DNA of 8,779 bases from Candidatus Neomicrothrix sp. UBA881 (GTDB taxonomy: Bacteria > Actinomycetota > Acidimicrobiia > Acidimicrobiales > MedAcidi-G1). The first letter of the stretch is position 1. Every line of letters begins with the position of its first letter. The notes beneath the pieces are model-generated. The model did no database searches and was not told where the DNA came from. It worked only from the letters and a program-made list of their open reading frames with translations. Positions 1 through 6,756 of this stretch are shown here, one piece after another. A program made the translations under genes and the position numbers. The DNA lies in NCBI GenBank assembly GCA_002294285.1, contig DBFL01000065.1, forward strand, positions 1 to 8,779. The letters are read 5' to 3'.

Positions 1-446
1 TAACAATTTCAGCCTCAATAGAAGAGGTTTGGAAAGTTCTTTCAGAATTTGACCAAATTTTCCTCTGGGCTGAAAATGTTGACCACTCATCGTTCCTGTC
101 TGAACAAACAGAAGGAATTGGTTCTACACGACGCATCCAACTGGGCTCAAATGTGATTCAAGAAACTGTCACGGTCTGGGAAGAACCAAAAAAACTCTCA
201 TACCAATTAAACGGACTACCACCTGTCTTTAAGAAAGTAACTAACAATTGGGAACTAACTAATGTGGGTCCGGATACACACGTCCAACTGACTGCACAAA
301 TCACGCCTGCTCGCCCACCTGCTGAGTTTTTGGCAAAAATCGTAAGCCGTTTCTTTTCACGTATAAACCGAAAAATGTTAACTGGTCTTAAAGCCCATAT
401 TGAACAGACTCCAATCAGAAAAGAGAAAAATGATGCAACATCCTGA
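1..446 (+). CDS. SRPBCC (START/polyketide cyclase-like) ligand-binding protein, 5'-truncated
   Basis: The open frame runs from base 3 to the TGA at 444-446, giving 147 visible residues; the start lies before the window. Seen: an N-terminal stretch TISASIEEVWKVLSEFDQI, then a W-x-E segment, GIGSTRRIQLG, a PxxLSYQLNGLP turn, and a WELTNVGPDTHVQLTAQIT strand followed by a final long helix (about FLAKIVSRFFSRINRKMLTG). This is the helix-grip order of the SRPBCC superfamily, whose members bind hydrophobic small molecules in a deep pocket. Only about 5-12 N-terminal residues should be missing, since such proteins are usually about 150 residues. The GTG at 153 is internal, not the start. The ligand and any enzymatic activity cannot be read from the sequence. 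The stop lies 17 bases inside the next gene, so co-transcription with the sulfatase is likely. No signal peptide can be judged. Confidence 0.8.
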   Translation, partial: TISASIEEVWKVLSEFDQIFLWAENVDHSSFLSEQTEGIGSTRRIQLGSNVIQETVTVWEEPKKLSYQLNGLPPVFKKVTNNWELTNVGPDTHVQLTAQITPARPPAEFLAKIVSRFFSRINRKMLTGLKAHIEQTPIRKEKNDATS

Positions 447-3009
447 TGTGGTAATCATCATGACTGATGAGGAGCGCAACATACCACCATACGAAAATGA
501 AGACCTTAAAAAGTGGCGTGAAATTGCCCTCCCTGCAAGACACTGGTTTAAGCAAAATAGTATTTCTTTCGAGCGGCATTACACAGGCTCACTCGCTTGT
601 GTACCGAGTCGTCCAACACTTTTTACTGGCCATTACCCAGATCTGCATGGAGTAACGCAAACAAATGGATTAGGTAAAGATGCTTCGGATTCTCGTATGC
701 GCTGGCTACGACCTGGAGAAGTTCCAACTATAGGACACTGGTTCAAAGCAGCAGGCTATGACACCCATTACGACGGGAAATGGCATATAACCCATGCTGA
801 TCTTCTTGACCCTGACACCGGACTACCCGTACCTACTAATACTGAAAATGGTGAAGTGATTGAAGAAAATGTTGAAGCTTATTTAGAAGCTAATCCATTA
901 GAAGAATTTGGCTTTTCAGGTTGGGTAGGCCCAGAACCCCATGGACCCGGACTTGCCAATTCTGGTTTCATTCGTGACAACTTAATCGCTGAACGTGTTG
1001 TTAAGTGGTTAAAAGACCGTTATTTGAGAAGAGAGTCAGGTGATGCGGAAGCGCTTCGCCCATTTCTTCTTGTCGCAAGTTTTGTAAATCCACATGACAT
1101 AGTTCTTTTCCCTGGATGGCGAAGGCAAGAAAACAATCCGATTAAAAAATGTGATCTTGATCCTCCTGAAGTACCGGAGCCGCCAACACGCCATGAAGAT
1201 TTAAGTTCCAAACCGGCAGCACAAATCGCTTATAAAAACTCTTATTTCTCCGGATATGGACCACAGAACAGAGTTAAAAGAATCTATGAACGCAATGAGC
1301 AGGCTTACCGCGATCTCTACTACAGACTCCATCTTGAAGTCGATGGGCCAATTGATATTGTTCGTAAAGCTGTTTCAGAAAATACATTGAATGAGTCAAT
1401 TATTTTTCGTACATCTGATCATGGAGATTTATTGGGAGCGCATGGCGGTCTCCATCAGAAATGGTTTACCTTATACGACGAAGCTACAAGAGTGCCTTTT
1501 CAGATTGTTAGAACAGGACCTAATCCCAGTAAACCTAAGACTATTTCAGATATACCGACCTCACATATCGACTTGATACCGACTGCTCTAGGTATGGCAG
1601 GTCTTGAGGAAAAAGAATTGTCTTTGAAACTCTCAGATTCGTTTACAGAAGTGCATCCTCTTCCGGGCTATGACCTTTCTCCTCTAATTGAAAATCAAAG
1701 TGAAGGTAGCTTTTCAGAAAGAGGTGTCTACATGATGACAAGGGACAACATGCTTGAGGGTGATACTCTCGCATCTGCTCTTGCTCGTCATCTTGGCCTC
1801 GCCGACAACCCACCTGCACCAATGAAAATTCGTGTTCCTGCTGATGTCGCATCTAATTTCGAAGGTCTTGTAAAAAGAGTCCGTGATACTGATGCTAAAG
1901 GGGGTAAAGGAAACCTTTGGAAATTGGTAAGGGCTTTTGATGATCCTTCAACTTGGTCTCACCCTGGTGTTCGTCAACTGTCCTCTAGTTCTCCGCCAGC
2001 TATAAGACACAGAAATTCAACCATTCCTGACCAATGGGAATTGTATAACCTTGATTCTGATCCAATTGAGTTAAAAAACGAATCAAAAAATCCTGCTCTT
2101 AGAGAAGTTTTCGATTTCTTAAAGAATTGTCTAAAAGAAGAATCTGCAAATCAGGTGCCTGAAAGAAACAACCCATGGCCTTATGCCCGTCGAAGACCAC
2201 CAAAAGAGCAAATACCATTGAAAAAACCACCTCCTCCTGCAAGAGTTTTACGAAATTTTTTGCAAAACATTGGTCTTCATCCCGAAGACTTACATCCCTT
2301 TGAAGGTGAATTAAATAACTTTCGAGCTTTGATTGTTTGCACTAATCATTCATGGCTTGATGTTGCAAAACCTACTGGTGTGTTTTCTTCTGAAATGACT
2401 GTTCCTTACTATCTATTTACTGATGCGGGTATTGAAGTCGATCTGGCAAGTCCGTCAGGTGGGGAAATTGCGATTGATCCACTCTCTCTAAGAGCCGTTG
2501 TTCGATCGAATCATGATGATCGTTTTCTGGTTGATGACTTATTAAAAGAAAAAGTACGAAAATCTATTTCAATGACAGATGTAGATGTTGGTATTTATGA
2601 TGTGATTTATTTCGCTGGTGGTTGGGGAGCAAGTTTTGATTTAGGTTTTTCTGACATAGTTGGACAAAAGGTTACAGAAGCCAATGCAAGAGGAATAGTT
2701 CTTGGTGGAGTTTGTCATGGGCCACTTGGTTTTTTACGCGCTTCCAACCTGCAGGGTCGTCCTCTAGTTGAAGGAAGACGAGTAACTGGCGTTACTGATA
2801 AACAAGTTCTTGAATTAGGAATTGATTCGACTCCTCATCATCCTGAAACTGAGTTGAGGAAATTAGGTGCAGATTTCAAATGCTCTCATCGTTTCCGTGA
2901 TCCGTTTGCTAATCATTGGGAGGTAGACGGGAACCTGGTGACAGGACAAAACCAAAATTCCGCTCCAATGGTCGCAAGAGAAATAATGAAATTGCTTTCA
3001 AAAGCGTAA
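430..3009 (+). CDS. Sulfatase with fused C-terminal DJ-1/PfpI (Hsp31-like) domain
   Basis: Using ATG 430 the protein has 859 residues (ATG 433 is equally possible; TTG 400 would add 10 residues deeper in the upstream gene). Sulfatase part, about 5-575: metal ligands at D13/E14 (IIMTDEER), the C-x-P-S-R signature with C57 as the residue to be converted to formylglycine, DGKWH at 115-119, NPHD at 220-223, SDHGD at 329-333, K344, and the closing WELYNLDSDPIE near 536-547. No signal peptide is seen, so it is probably cytoplasmic. A basic, proline-rich linker follows (about 587-604). The second domain, about 630-855, is DJ-1/PfpI: ALIVCTNH strand, E655 in VFSSEMTVPYY, a YFAGGWG turn, nucleophile elbow GGVCHGP with C762 and H763, and GNLVTGQNQNS near the end. 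Hsp31 relatives act as glyoxalase III, chaperone or deglycase. The sulfate ester substrate is unknown. Activity would need a formylglycine-generating enzyme, not present here. The frame is uninterrupted across both domains. Confidence 0.9.
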   Translation: MMQHPDVVIIMTDEERNIPPYENEDLKKWREIALPARHWFKQNSISFERHYTGSLACVPSRPTLFTGHYPDLHGVTQTNGLGKDASDSRMRWLRPGEVPTIGHWFKAAGYDTHYDGKWHITHADLLDPDTGLPVPTNTENGEVIEENVEAYLEANPLEEFGFSGWVGPEPHGPGLANSGFIRDNLIAERVVKWLKDRYLRRESGDAEALRPFLLVASFVNPHDIVLFPGWRRQENNPIKKCDLDPPEVPEPPTRHEDLSSKPAAQIAYKNSYFSGYGPQNRVKRIYERNEQAYRDLYYRLHLEVDGPIDIVRKAVSENTLNESIIFRTSDHGDLLGAHGGLHQKWFTLYDEATRVPFQIVRTGPNPSKPKTISDIPTSHIDLIPTALGMAGLEEKELSLKLSDSFTEVHPLPGYDLSPLIENQSEGSFSERGVYMMTRDNMLEGDTLASALARHLGLADNPPAPMKIRVPADVASNFEGLVKRVRDTDAKGGKGNLWKLVRAFDDPSTWSHPGVRQLSSSSPPAIRHRNSTIPDQWELYNLDSDPIELKNESKNPALREVFDFLKNCLKEESANQVPERNNPWPYARRRPPKEQIPLKKPPPPARVLRNFLQNIGLHPEDLHPFEGELNNFRALIVCTNHSWLDVAKPTGVFSSEMTVPYYLFTDAGIEVDLASPSGGEIAIDPLSLRAVVRSNHDDRFLVDDLLKEKVRKSISMTDVDVGIYDVIYFAGGWGASFDLGFSDIVGQKVTEANARGIVLGGVCHGPLGFLRASNLQGRPLVEGRRVTGVTDKQVLELGIDSTPHHPETELRKLGADFKCSHRFRDPFANHWEVDGNLVTGQNQNSAPMVAREIMKLLSKA

Positions 3010-3012
3010 AAA

Positions 3013-3035
3013 TTTAATTACTTACTTTAATTAAA
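3013..3035. repeat. AT-only inverted repeat between sulfatase and small ORF
   Basis: TTTAATTA at 3013-3020 pairs perfectly with TAATTAAA at 3028-3035 across a 7-base spacer. It sits 3 bases after the sulfatase stop codon. With no G-C pair and no T-run after it, this is a poor intrinsic terminator. It may be an mRNA end-protecting hairpin, a protein-binding site, or simply chance in AT-rich spacer DNA. Confidence 0.35.
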
Positions 3036-3051
3036 AGTAGAAAACATATAT

Positions 3052-3561
3052 ATGAATTTGGACATTGAAGAAATAAGGCATGCTGAAAAATCCCAGAAAA
3101 TGTATCAGGAATTCCTAATTTATGTTGAACACGAAAATGTTGAGTTTGATCGTAATGAATCAAAAAATCTAGAACTGCAGCTGAAGGAAAAAATTAATTG
3201 GTTTGAAAGGTACTTGAAGCATCTAGAAAAGGGCGGAAAACGCATTAAGGCCGGAGCAGACTACTGGGCTCAACATGAAAATCATTATTTAACAATTGAA
3301 TATGGTGAAGATGAACAAGGAGATATTGAACAAGACATCCTATTTATCTGGTGTGAAACATGTTCGGACATTGTTAGTTCACATGCACATGAAAAATCTA
3401 AAATTAATGAATTCAATGAGATAAAGAACCATTTAGGTCACTCAGTAATTTCTTCCAGAGAAAATAGAAATCAAAAGACAGTTTGTTTAATCTGCAATGA
3501 TTGTGAAAACACTAGAACCATTTTGTGTAGTGAAGTAAGCGACTGGTTTGACGAAATCTAA
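3052..3561 (+). CDS. Hypothetical protein with Cys/His-rich, probably zinc-binding C-terminal half
   Basis: I do not recognise this 169-residue protein. The first 65 or so residues look alpha-helical and charged, with an amphipathic stretch around NLELQLKEKINWFERYLKHL, possibly a short coiled coil. The second half carries metal-site candidates: C101-x2-C104, H127-x2-H130, C145-x2-C148-x2-C151 and C159. The C101/C104 plus H127/H130 spacing would suit one zinc finger, and the CLICNDC cluster resembles a second zinc knuckle. The protein is acidic overall, with no membrane segment or signal peptide. ATG 3052 is the first start in frame; the region before it (about 3037-3044) has only a weak purine-rich site. 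The gene lies 42 bases after the sulfatase and could be co-transcribed, but nothing ties their functions together. Nucleic-acid or protein binding is possible for such fingers; no function is claimed. Confidence 0.7.
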   Translation: MNLDIEEIRHAEKSQKMYQEFLIYVEHENVEFDRNESKNLELQLKEKINWFERYLKHLEKGGKRIKAGADYWAQHENHYLTIEYGEDEQGDIEQDILFIWCETCSDIVSSHAHEKSKINEFNEIKNHLGHSVISSRENRNQKTVCLICNDCENTRTILCSEVSDWFDEI

Positions 3562-3768
3562 ACTAGCCAATAACAAATTCAAAATTGAACCTAGCTACTC
3601 CGAGGAACATCTGCTTCTTAGCGTTAACATTAATTACTCTGGCAAGTTTTGCTAGTGGGTTTATGGCGGGTTTCAGTTCACACCTCTTCCTCACCGTGAG
3701 CCACCTTTGTATTAAGAAAGCGTCATATAACAACCAATAGAACTTGCTCGCGCGGGTTTAAGGAAATC
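3562..3768 (+). promoter_or_regulatory. Structured leader / regulatory region of the DEAD-box helicase gene
   Basis: This 207-base spacer holds three local hairpins that I can draw. CTGGCAA (3639-3645) pairs with TTGCTAG (3649-3655) over a 3-base loop, with one G-U pair. GTTCAC (3676-3681) pairs with GTGAGC (3696-3701), leaving a pyrimidine-rich 14-base loop. AACTTGC (3741-3747) pairs with GCGGGTT (3752-3758) just before the ribosome site AAGGAA (3760-3765). The TTCCTC in the second loop (3687-3692) can also pair with GAGGAA at 3602-3607, or its first five bases with AGGAA of the ribosome site (3761-3765). It is richer in C and G than its surroundings, unusual for spacer DNA here. A -10-like TATAAC at 3726-3731 lacks a convincing -35. 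RNA helicase genes often have long regulated leaders (cold shock), so a cis-acting RNA is plausible but unproven. Confidence 0.4.
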
Positions 3769-5256
3769 ATGTCAACTACATTCGCCGAGCTCGGCGTTTC
3801 TGAAAACATCTGCAGATCTCTAGCAGACAAAGGGATCTTTAAGCCTTTTGAAATCCAAAAGTTAACACTGGCTGACGGACTTAATGGTCGTGATATTTGT
3901 GGGCGCGCTCCAACAGGCTCTGGAAAAACTATTGCTTTTGGGATACCTCTAATTACAAATAGCAGGCGGGGAAAACCAAAAAGTCCTGGATCACTAATTC
4001 TCGCTCCAACAAGAGAACTAGCTGAACAAATATTTTCTGAGCTACTTTCACTTGCTGGAAATACAAAAGTTGGGGTTGTCTACGGTGGAGTAGGTTACGG
4101 TAATCAAATTAGAGCATTAAAACAAGGAATAGATATTCTTGTTGCCTGCCCTGGAAGACTCGAAGATCTAATTGAGAAAGGCTTCGTAAACCTTTCAAAT
4201 GTTAACCATGTCGTTCTAGATGAAGCAGACCGTATGGCTGATATGGGTTTCATGCCCTCTGTTAGACGTTTGCTAGATCAAACAAACCCGAAAAGACAAA
4301 CTTTTCTTTTTTCTGCAACTCTGGACGGAGATGTAGCGAAACTTACCCGTGATTACCAAACAAATCCAATACACCATGAGATCGGTGAAGAGACACCCGA
4401 TATTAAATCTGCTCACCACCTTTTTTGGAAAATCACAAATACAAATAAAACAGAGACAACTGCAGAAGCTGTAAATGCAGTATGGCCAGCGATTATTTTT
4501 TGTAGAACACGACATGGTTCAGATCGCCTTTCTAAGCGACTCACGAAACTTGGTGTCCATGGTGTAACGATCCATGGTGGTAAAAGCCAGAACCAAAGAT
4601 CCAGAGCACTCTCAGATTTTACAAAAGGTCGTGTCCAAGCACTTATAGCCACTGACGTTGCTGCAAGGGGAATACATGTAGACGGTGTCGCATCCGTAAT
4701 CCACTATGATCCGCCGGAAGACCACAAGGCCTATATACATAGATCAGGAAGAACTGCAAGAGCAGGTCGAAGTGGGATTGTTCTTTCATTTGTGGCTCCC
4801 GACCAAAAGAAAAAGTCTCGTCGGCTCCAACACAAAATCAATATTGATCAACCAATAACGGAACCTGATGTCGAAATTTTGAAAAACCTTTCTCCTATTA
4901 ACAACCCAGCGAAAAAATTTAAAGCTCCTTACGACAAAAAAGATGGCACTAAAAATTCGGATACGAAGAAATCTTCTCATAAAAAAAACAGTGGTCATAA
5001 AAAGCAAGGTGCTAGCAAAAATAAAAACAACACCAAACACCGAGGCAACAATAAAAAACCGCGTAAGAGCAATAAAAATCGTCCTGCGAACTCTAATAAT
5101 AGAAATCAGCAGTCAAAAAACAGGCAACATCCATCTTCGAAAAAGAGAGCTCAATCAAAAAATTCTAAAGGAAATAACCGTCCTTCGAATAAAAACCGTA
5201 AAAGCCAAAAACATCAAAACCGTAATAAGAGTCGTAAAGCTTATGCTTCGCGGTAA
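3769..5256 (+). CDS. rhlE: DEAD-box ATP-dependent RNA helicase (RhlE/DeaD type) with basic tail
   Basis: This 495-residue protein unwinds RNA duplexes using ATP, probably in ribosome assembly, mRNA decay or cold adaptation. The motifs appear in order: Q motif (F5 and PFEIQ ending at Q30), motif I APTGSGKT 47-54, Ia PTREL 80-84, Ib as CPGR 127-130 (Cys instead of the usual Thr), II DEAD 151-154, III SAT 182-184, IV around IIFCRT 242-247, V ATDVAARGIHV 294-304, VI HRSGRTARAG 324-333. The core ends near residue 375. From about 384 to 495 the protein is a low-complexity tail rich in Lys, Asn, Ser, Arg and Gln, probably disordered and RNA-binding. ATG 3769 has a good ribosome site, AAGGAA at 3760-3765. 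The Q-motif region and DRMADMGF are typical of actinobacterial RhlE-type helicases; the symbol rests on that resemblance and other DEAD-box subfamilies are possible. Confidence 0.93.
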   Translation: MSTTFAELGVSENICRSLADKGIFKPFEIQKLTLADGLNGRDICGRAPTGSGKTIAFGIPLITNSRRGKPKSPGSLILAPTRELAEQIFSELLSLAGNTKVGVVYGGVGYGNQIRALKQGIDILVACPGRLEDLIEKGFVNLSNVNHVVLDEADRMADMGFMPSVRRLLDQTNPKRQTFLFSATLDGDVAKLTRDYQTNPIHHEIGEETPDIKSAHHLFWKITNTNKTETTAEAVNAVWPAIIFCRTRHGSDRLSKRLTKLGVHGVTIHGGKSQNQRSRALSDFTKGRVQALIATDVAARGIHVDGVASVIHYDPPEDHKAYIHRSGRTARAGRSGIVLSFVAPDQKKKSRRLQHKINIDQPITEPDVEILKNLSPINNPAKKFKAPYDKKDGTKNSDTKKSSHKKNSGHKKQGASKNKNNTKHRGNNKKPRKSNKNRPANSNNRNQQSKNRQHPSSKKRAQSKNSKGNNRPSNKNRKSQKHQNRNKSRKAYASR

Positions 5257-5288
5257 TTAAGAGCTAAAAGAACCCAATTTTGTAGTTA

Positions 5289-5317
5289 AAGACACTTTTA
5301 AATCGGCAAACTTAAAT
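5289..5317 (+). promoter_or_regulatory. Possible sigma70-type promoter for cbs-metB
   Basis: AAGACA (5289-5294, 4 of 6 matches to TTGACA) is followed after 17 bases by TTAAAT (5312-5317, 4 of 6 matches to TATAAT). The spacing is ideal, but both boxes are weak and the region is AT-rich, so chance matches are likely. It would give a leader of about 30 bases before the cbs start. The 99-base gap after the helicase suits a new transcription start. No clear terminator for the helicase is visible in that gap. Confidence 0.3.
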
Positions 5318-5355
5318 GAGAACTTTAACGATTCCAGAAATTACAGGAAGAGTAA

Positions 5356-6741
5356 ATGGAACTTTCAGACCTAGACATAGCAGAATCAGTAATTGACTTA
5401 ATAGGTAAAACCCCTATGGTGCAACTGAAAAAAATTGCATCTGACTCTCCTTGTCCAATTATCGCAAAAATCGAAACTACTAATCCTGGTGGAAGTGTAA
5501 AAGACCGCGCAGCGATAACAATGATAGATGCAGCTGAGAGTGAAGGACTTTTAAAGCCGGGTGGGACAATTGTTGAGCCTACCTCAGGTAATACGGGTGT
5601 GGGCTTGGCTATCGTAGCCGCTCAAAGAGGCTACAAATGCATCTTTGTTATGACAGACAAAGTAAGTGAGGAAAAGGTCGCTTTGTTAAAAGCTTATGGT
5701 TCCGAAGTGGTTGTCTGCCCTGGGGCGGTTGAGCCTGACGATCCTAGGTCTTATTATTCGACAGCTGAACGTTTGGTAAAAGAAACACCGAATGCCTTTC
5801 AACCAAACCAGTATCACAATCCTAATAACCCTCGAGCGCACTATGAGACAACTGGCCCTGAAATATGGGAACAAACTAAAGGCCGAATAACACATTTTGT
5901 CGCTGGTGCGGGAACAGGAGGAACTATTAGTGGTGTCGGCAAATTCTTGAAAGAAAAGAATAAAGCTATTCAAATAGTTGTGGCTGATCCGGAAAACTCT
6001 GTTTTTTCAGGTGGTTCAGGTAGACCATATCTTGTTGAAGGAGTTGGAGAGGATTTCTGGCCTACTACATATGATCAAAGCGTTGTTGACTTGACTATTC
6101 CGATTAGCGATGCTGATTCATTTTCAATGACAAAACGTGTTACTGAAGAAGAGGGCCTCTTAATTGGAGGATCTTGCGGTACTGCTGTAGCAGGAGCAGT
6201 AAAGCTTTCAAAAAATCTCTCAAAAGACGATCTTGTAGTAGTTCTTCTTCCAGATTCAGGAAGAGGTTATTTGAGTAAGATTTTTAATCCTATTTGGATG
6301 GCAAAAATGGGATTTTCATATGAAAATCAGCTATCTGACGAAACTGTTATTCAAGTAATTGAATCTAAAAATTCGACAAATGTGGGACTTGTATACCTGA
6401 ATCCAGAGGAACCTGTTTCTTCGGCTCTAAAAATAATGGAAGAAACCGGTTTTTCTGATTTGCCGGTAGCGATTGGGGAAATGCCTATTTCTGCAGCTGA
6501 AGTAATAGGTTCTGTTTCAAAAGAAATTTTGATTGAAAATTCGAATGATAATGAGCTCCTGCCTGTTAAAAATTTTCTACAACCTCCTCTAGAACTTGTT
6601 GGTGTAGGAGAAGAACTTTTCCCTAGAATTGTTACGTTATTTAATGAAGCGGAAACTGTTTTGGTGTTAGATGGAGGTAGACCAATTACTGTTCTATCAA
6701 AATCTGATGTTGAAGCTTTTTGCGAGAATCGTAAAAATTAA
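5356..6741 (+). CDS. cbs: Cystathionine beta-synthase with C-terminal CBS-domain region
   Basis: This PLP enzyme condenses homocysteine with serine to give cystathionine, the first step of reverse transsulfuration, in the cytoplasm. The 461 residues match the usual length of the actinobacterial type. Seen: IGKTPMVQL near 16-24, NPGGSVKDR with K49 as the PLP lysine, TSGNTG 76-81 holding the substrate and cofactor, GAGTGGT 184-190 as the phosphate-binding loop, YLVEGVGEDFWP near 225-236, and GGSCGTA 271-277. Residues about 327-456 form the regulatory part with two CBS motifs, which in relatives bind adenosyl ligands; the repeats here are diverged, so I cannot say what is bound. There is no haem-binding N-terminal extension as in animals. 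ATG 5356 has a good ribosome site, AGGAAG at 5345-5350. O-acetylserine sulfhydrylases share the core but usually lack the C-terminal half, and YLVEGVGEDFWP is CBS-like. Confidence 0.92.
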   Translation: MELSDLDIAESVIDLIGKTPMVQLKKIASDSPCPIIAKIETTNPGGSVKDRAAITMIDAAESEGLLKPGGTIVEPTSGNTGVGLAIVAAQRGYKCIFVMTDKVSEEKVALLKAYGSEVVVCPGAVEPDDPRSYYSTAERLVKETPNAFQPNQYHNPNNPRAHYETTGPEIWEQTKGRITHFVAGAGTGGTISGVGKFLKEKNKAIQIVVADPENSVFSGGSGRPYLVEGVGEDFWPTTYDQSVVDLTIPISDADSFSMTKRVTEEEGLLIGGSCGTAVAGAVKLSKNLSKDDLVVVLLPDSGRGYLSKIFNPIWMAKMGFSYENQLSDETVIQVIESKNSTNVGLVYLNPEEPVSSALKIMEETGFSDLPVAIGEMPISAAEVIGSVSKEILIENSNDNELLPVKNFLQPPLELVGVGEELFPRIVTLFNEAETVLVLDGGRPITVLSKSDVEAFCENRKN

Positions 6742-6756
6742 CTAGATGGTGATTTA

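Noticed and set aside
400..429. TTG at 400 as the sulfatase start, adding ten residues
   Set aside because: It lies deeper in the upstream gene, the extra residues are charged and not family-like, and two ATG codons follow directly before the first sulfatase strand.
3013..3035. AT-only inverted repeat as a terminator of the sulfatase gene
   Set aside because: It has no G-C pairs and no T-run after the right arm, so it does not meet the usual pattern; kept only as a repeat.
3721..3737. TATAAC at 3726-3731 as a firm helicase promoter -10 box
   Set aside because: The best -35-like sequence (TTGTAT, 3707-3712) is only 13 bases away, too close for a normal promoter.
3663..3740. 25-codon open frame in the helicase leader, a possible leader peptide
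   Set aside because: It has an ATG and ends just before the last hairpin, but there is no good ribosome site and no run of regulatory codons. It is short enough to be chance.
4273..5040. Minus-strand open frames of about 80 codons opposite the helicase
   Set aside because: They are antisense to well-conserved helicase motifs, show no family similarity and have compositions expected from reading the other strand.
4943..5260. 105-codon plus-strand open frame inside the helicase tail
   Set aside because: It is an out-of-frame reading of an A-rich low-complexity segment; it has no recognisable motif and overlaps the helicase frame entirely except for its end.
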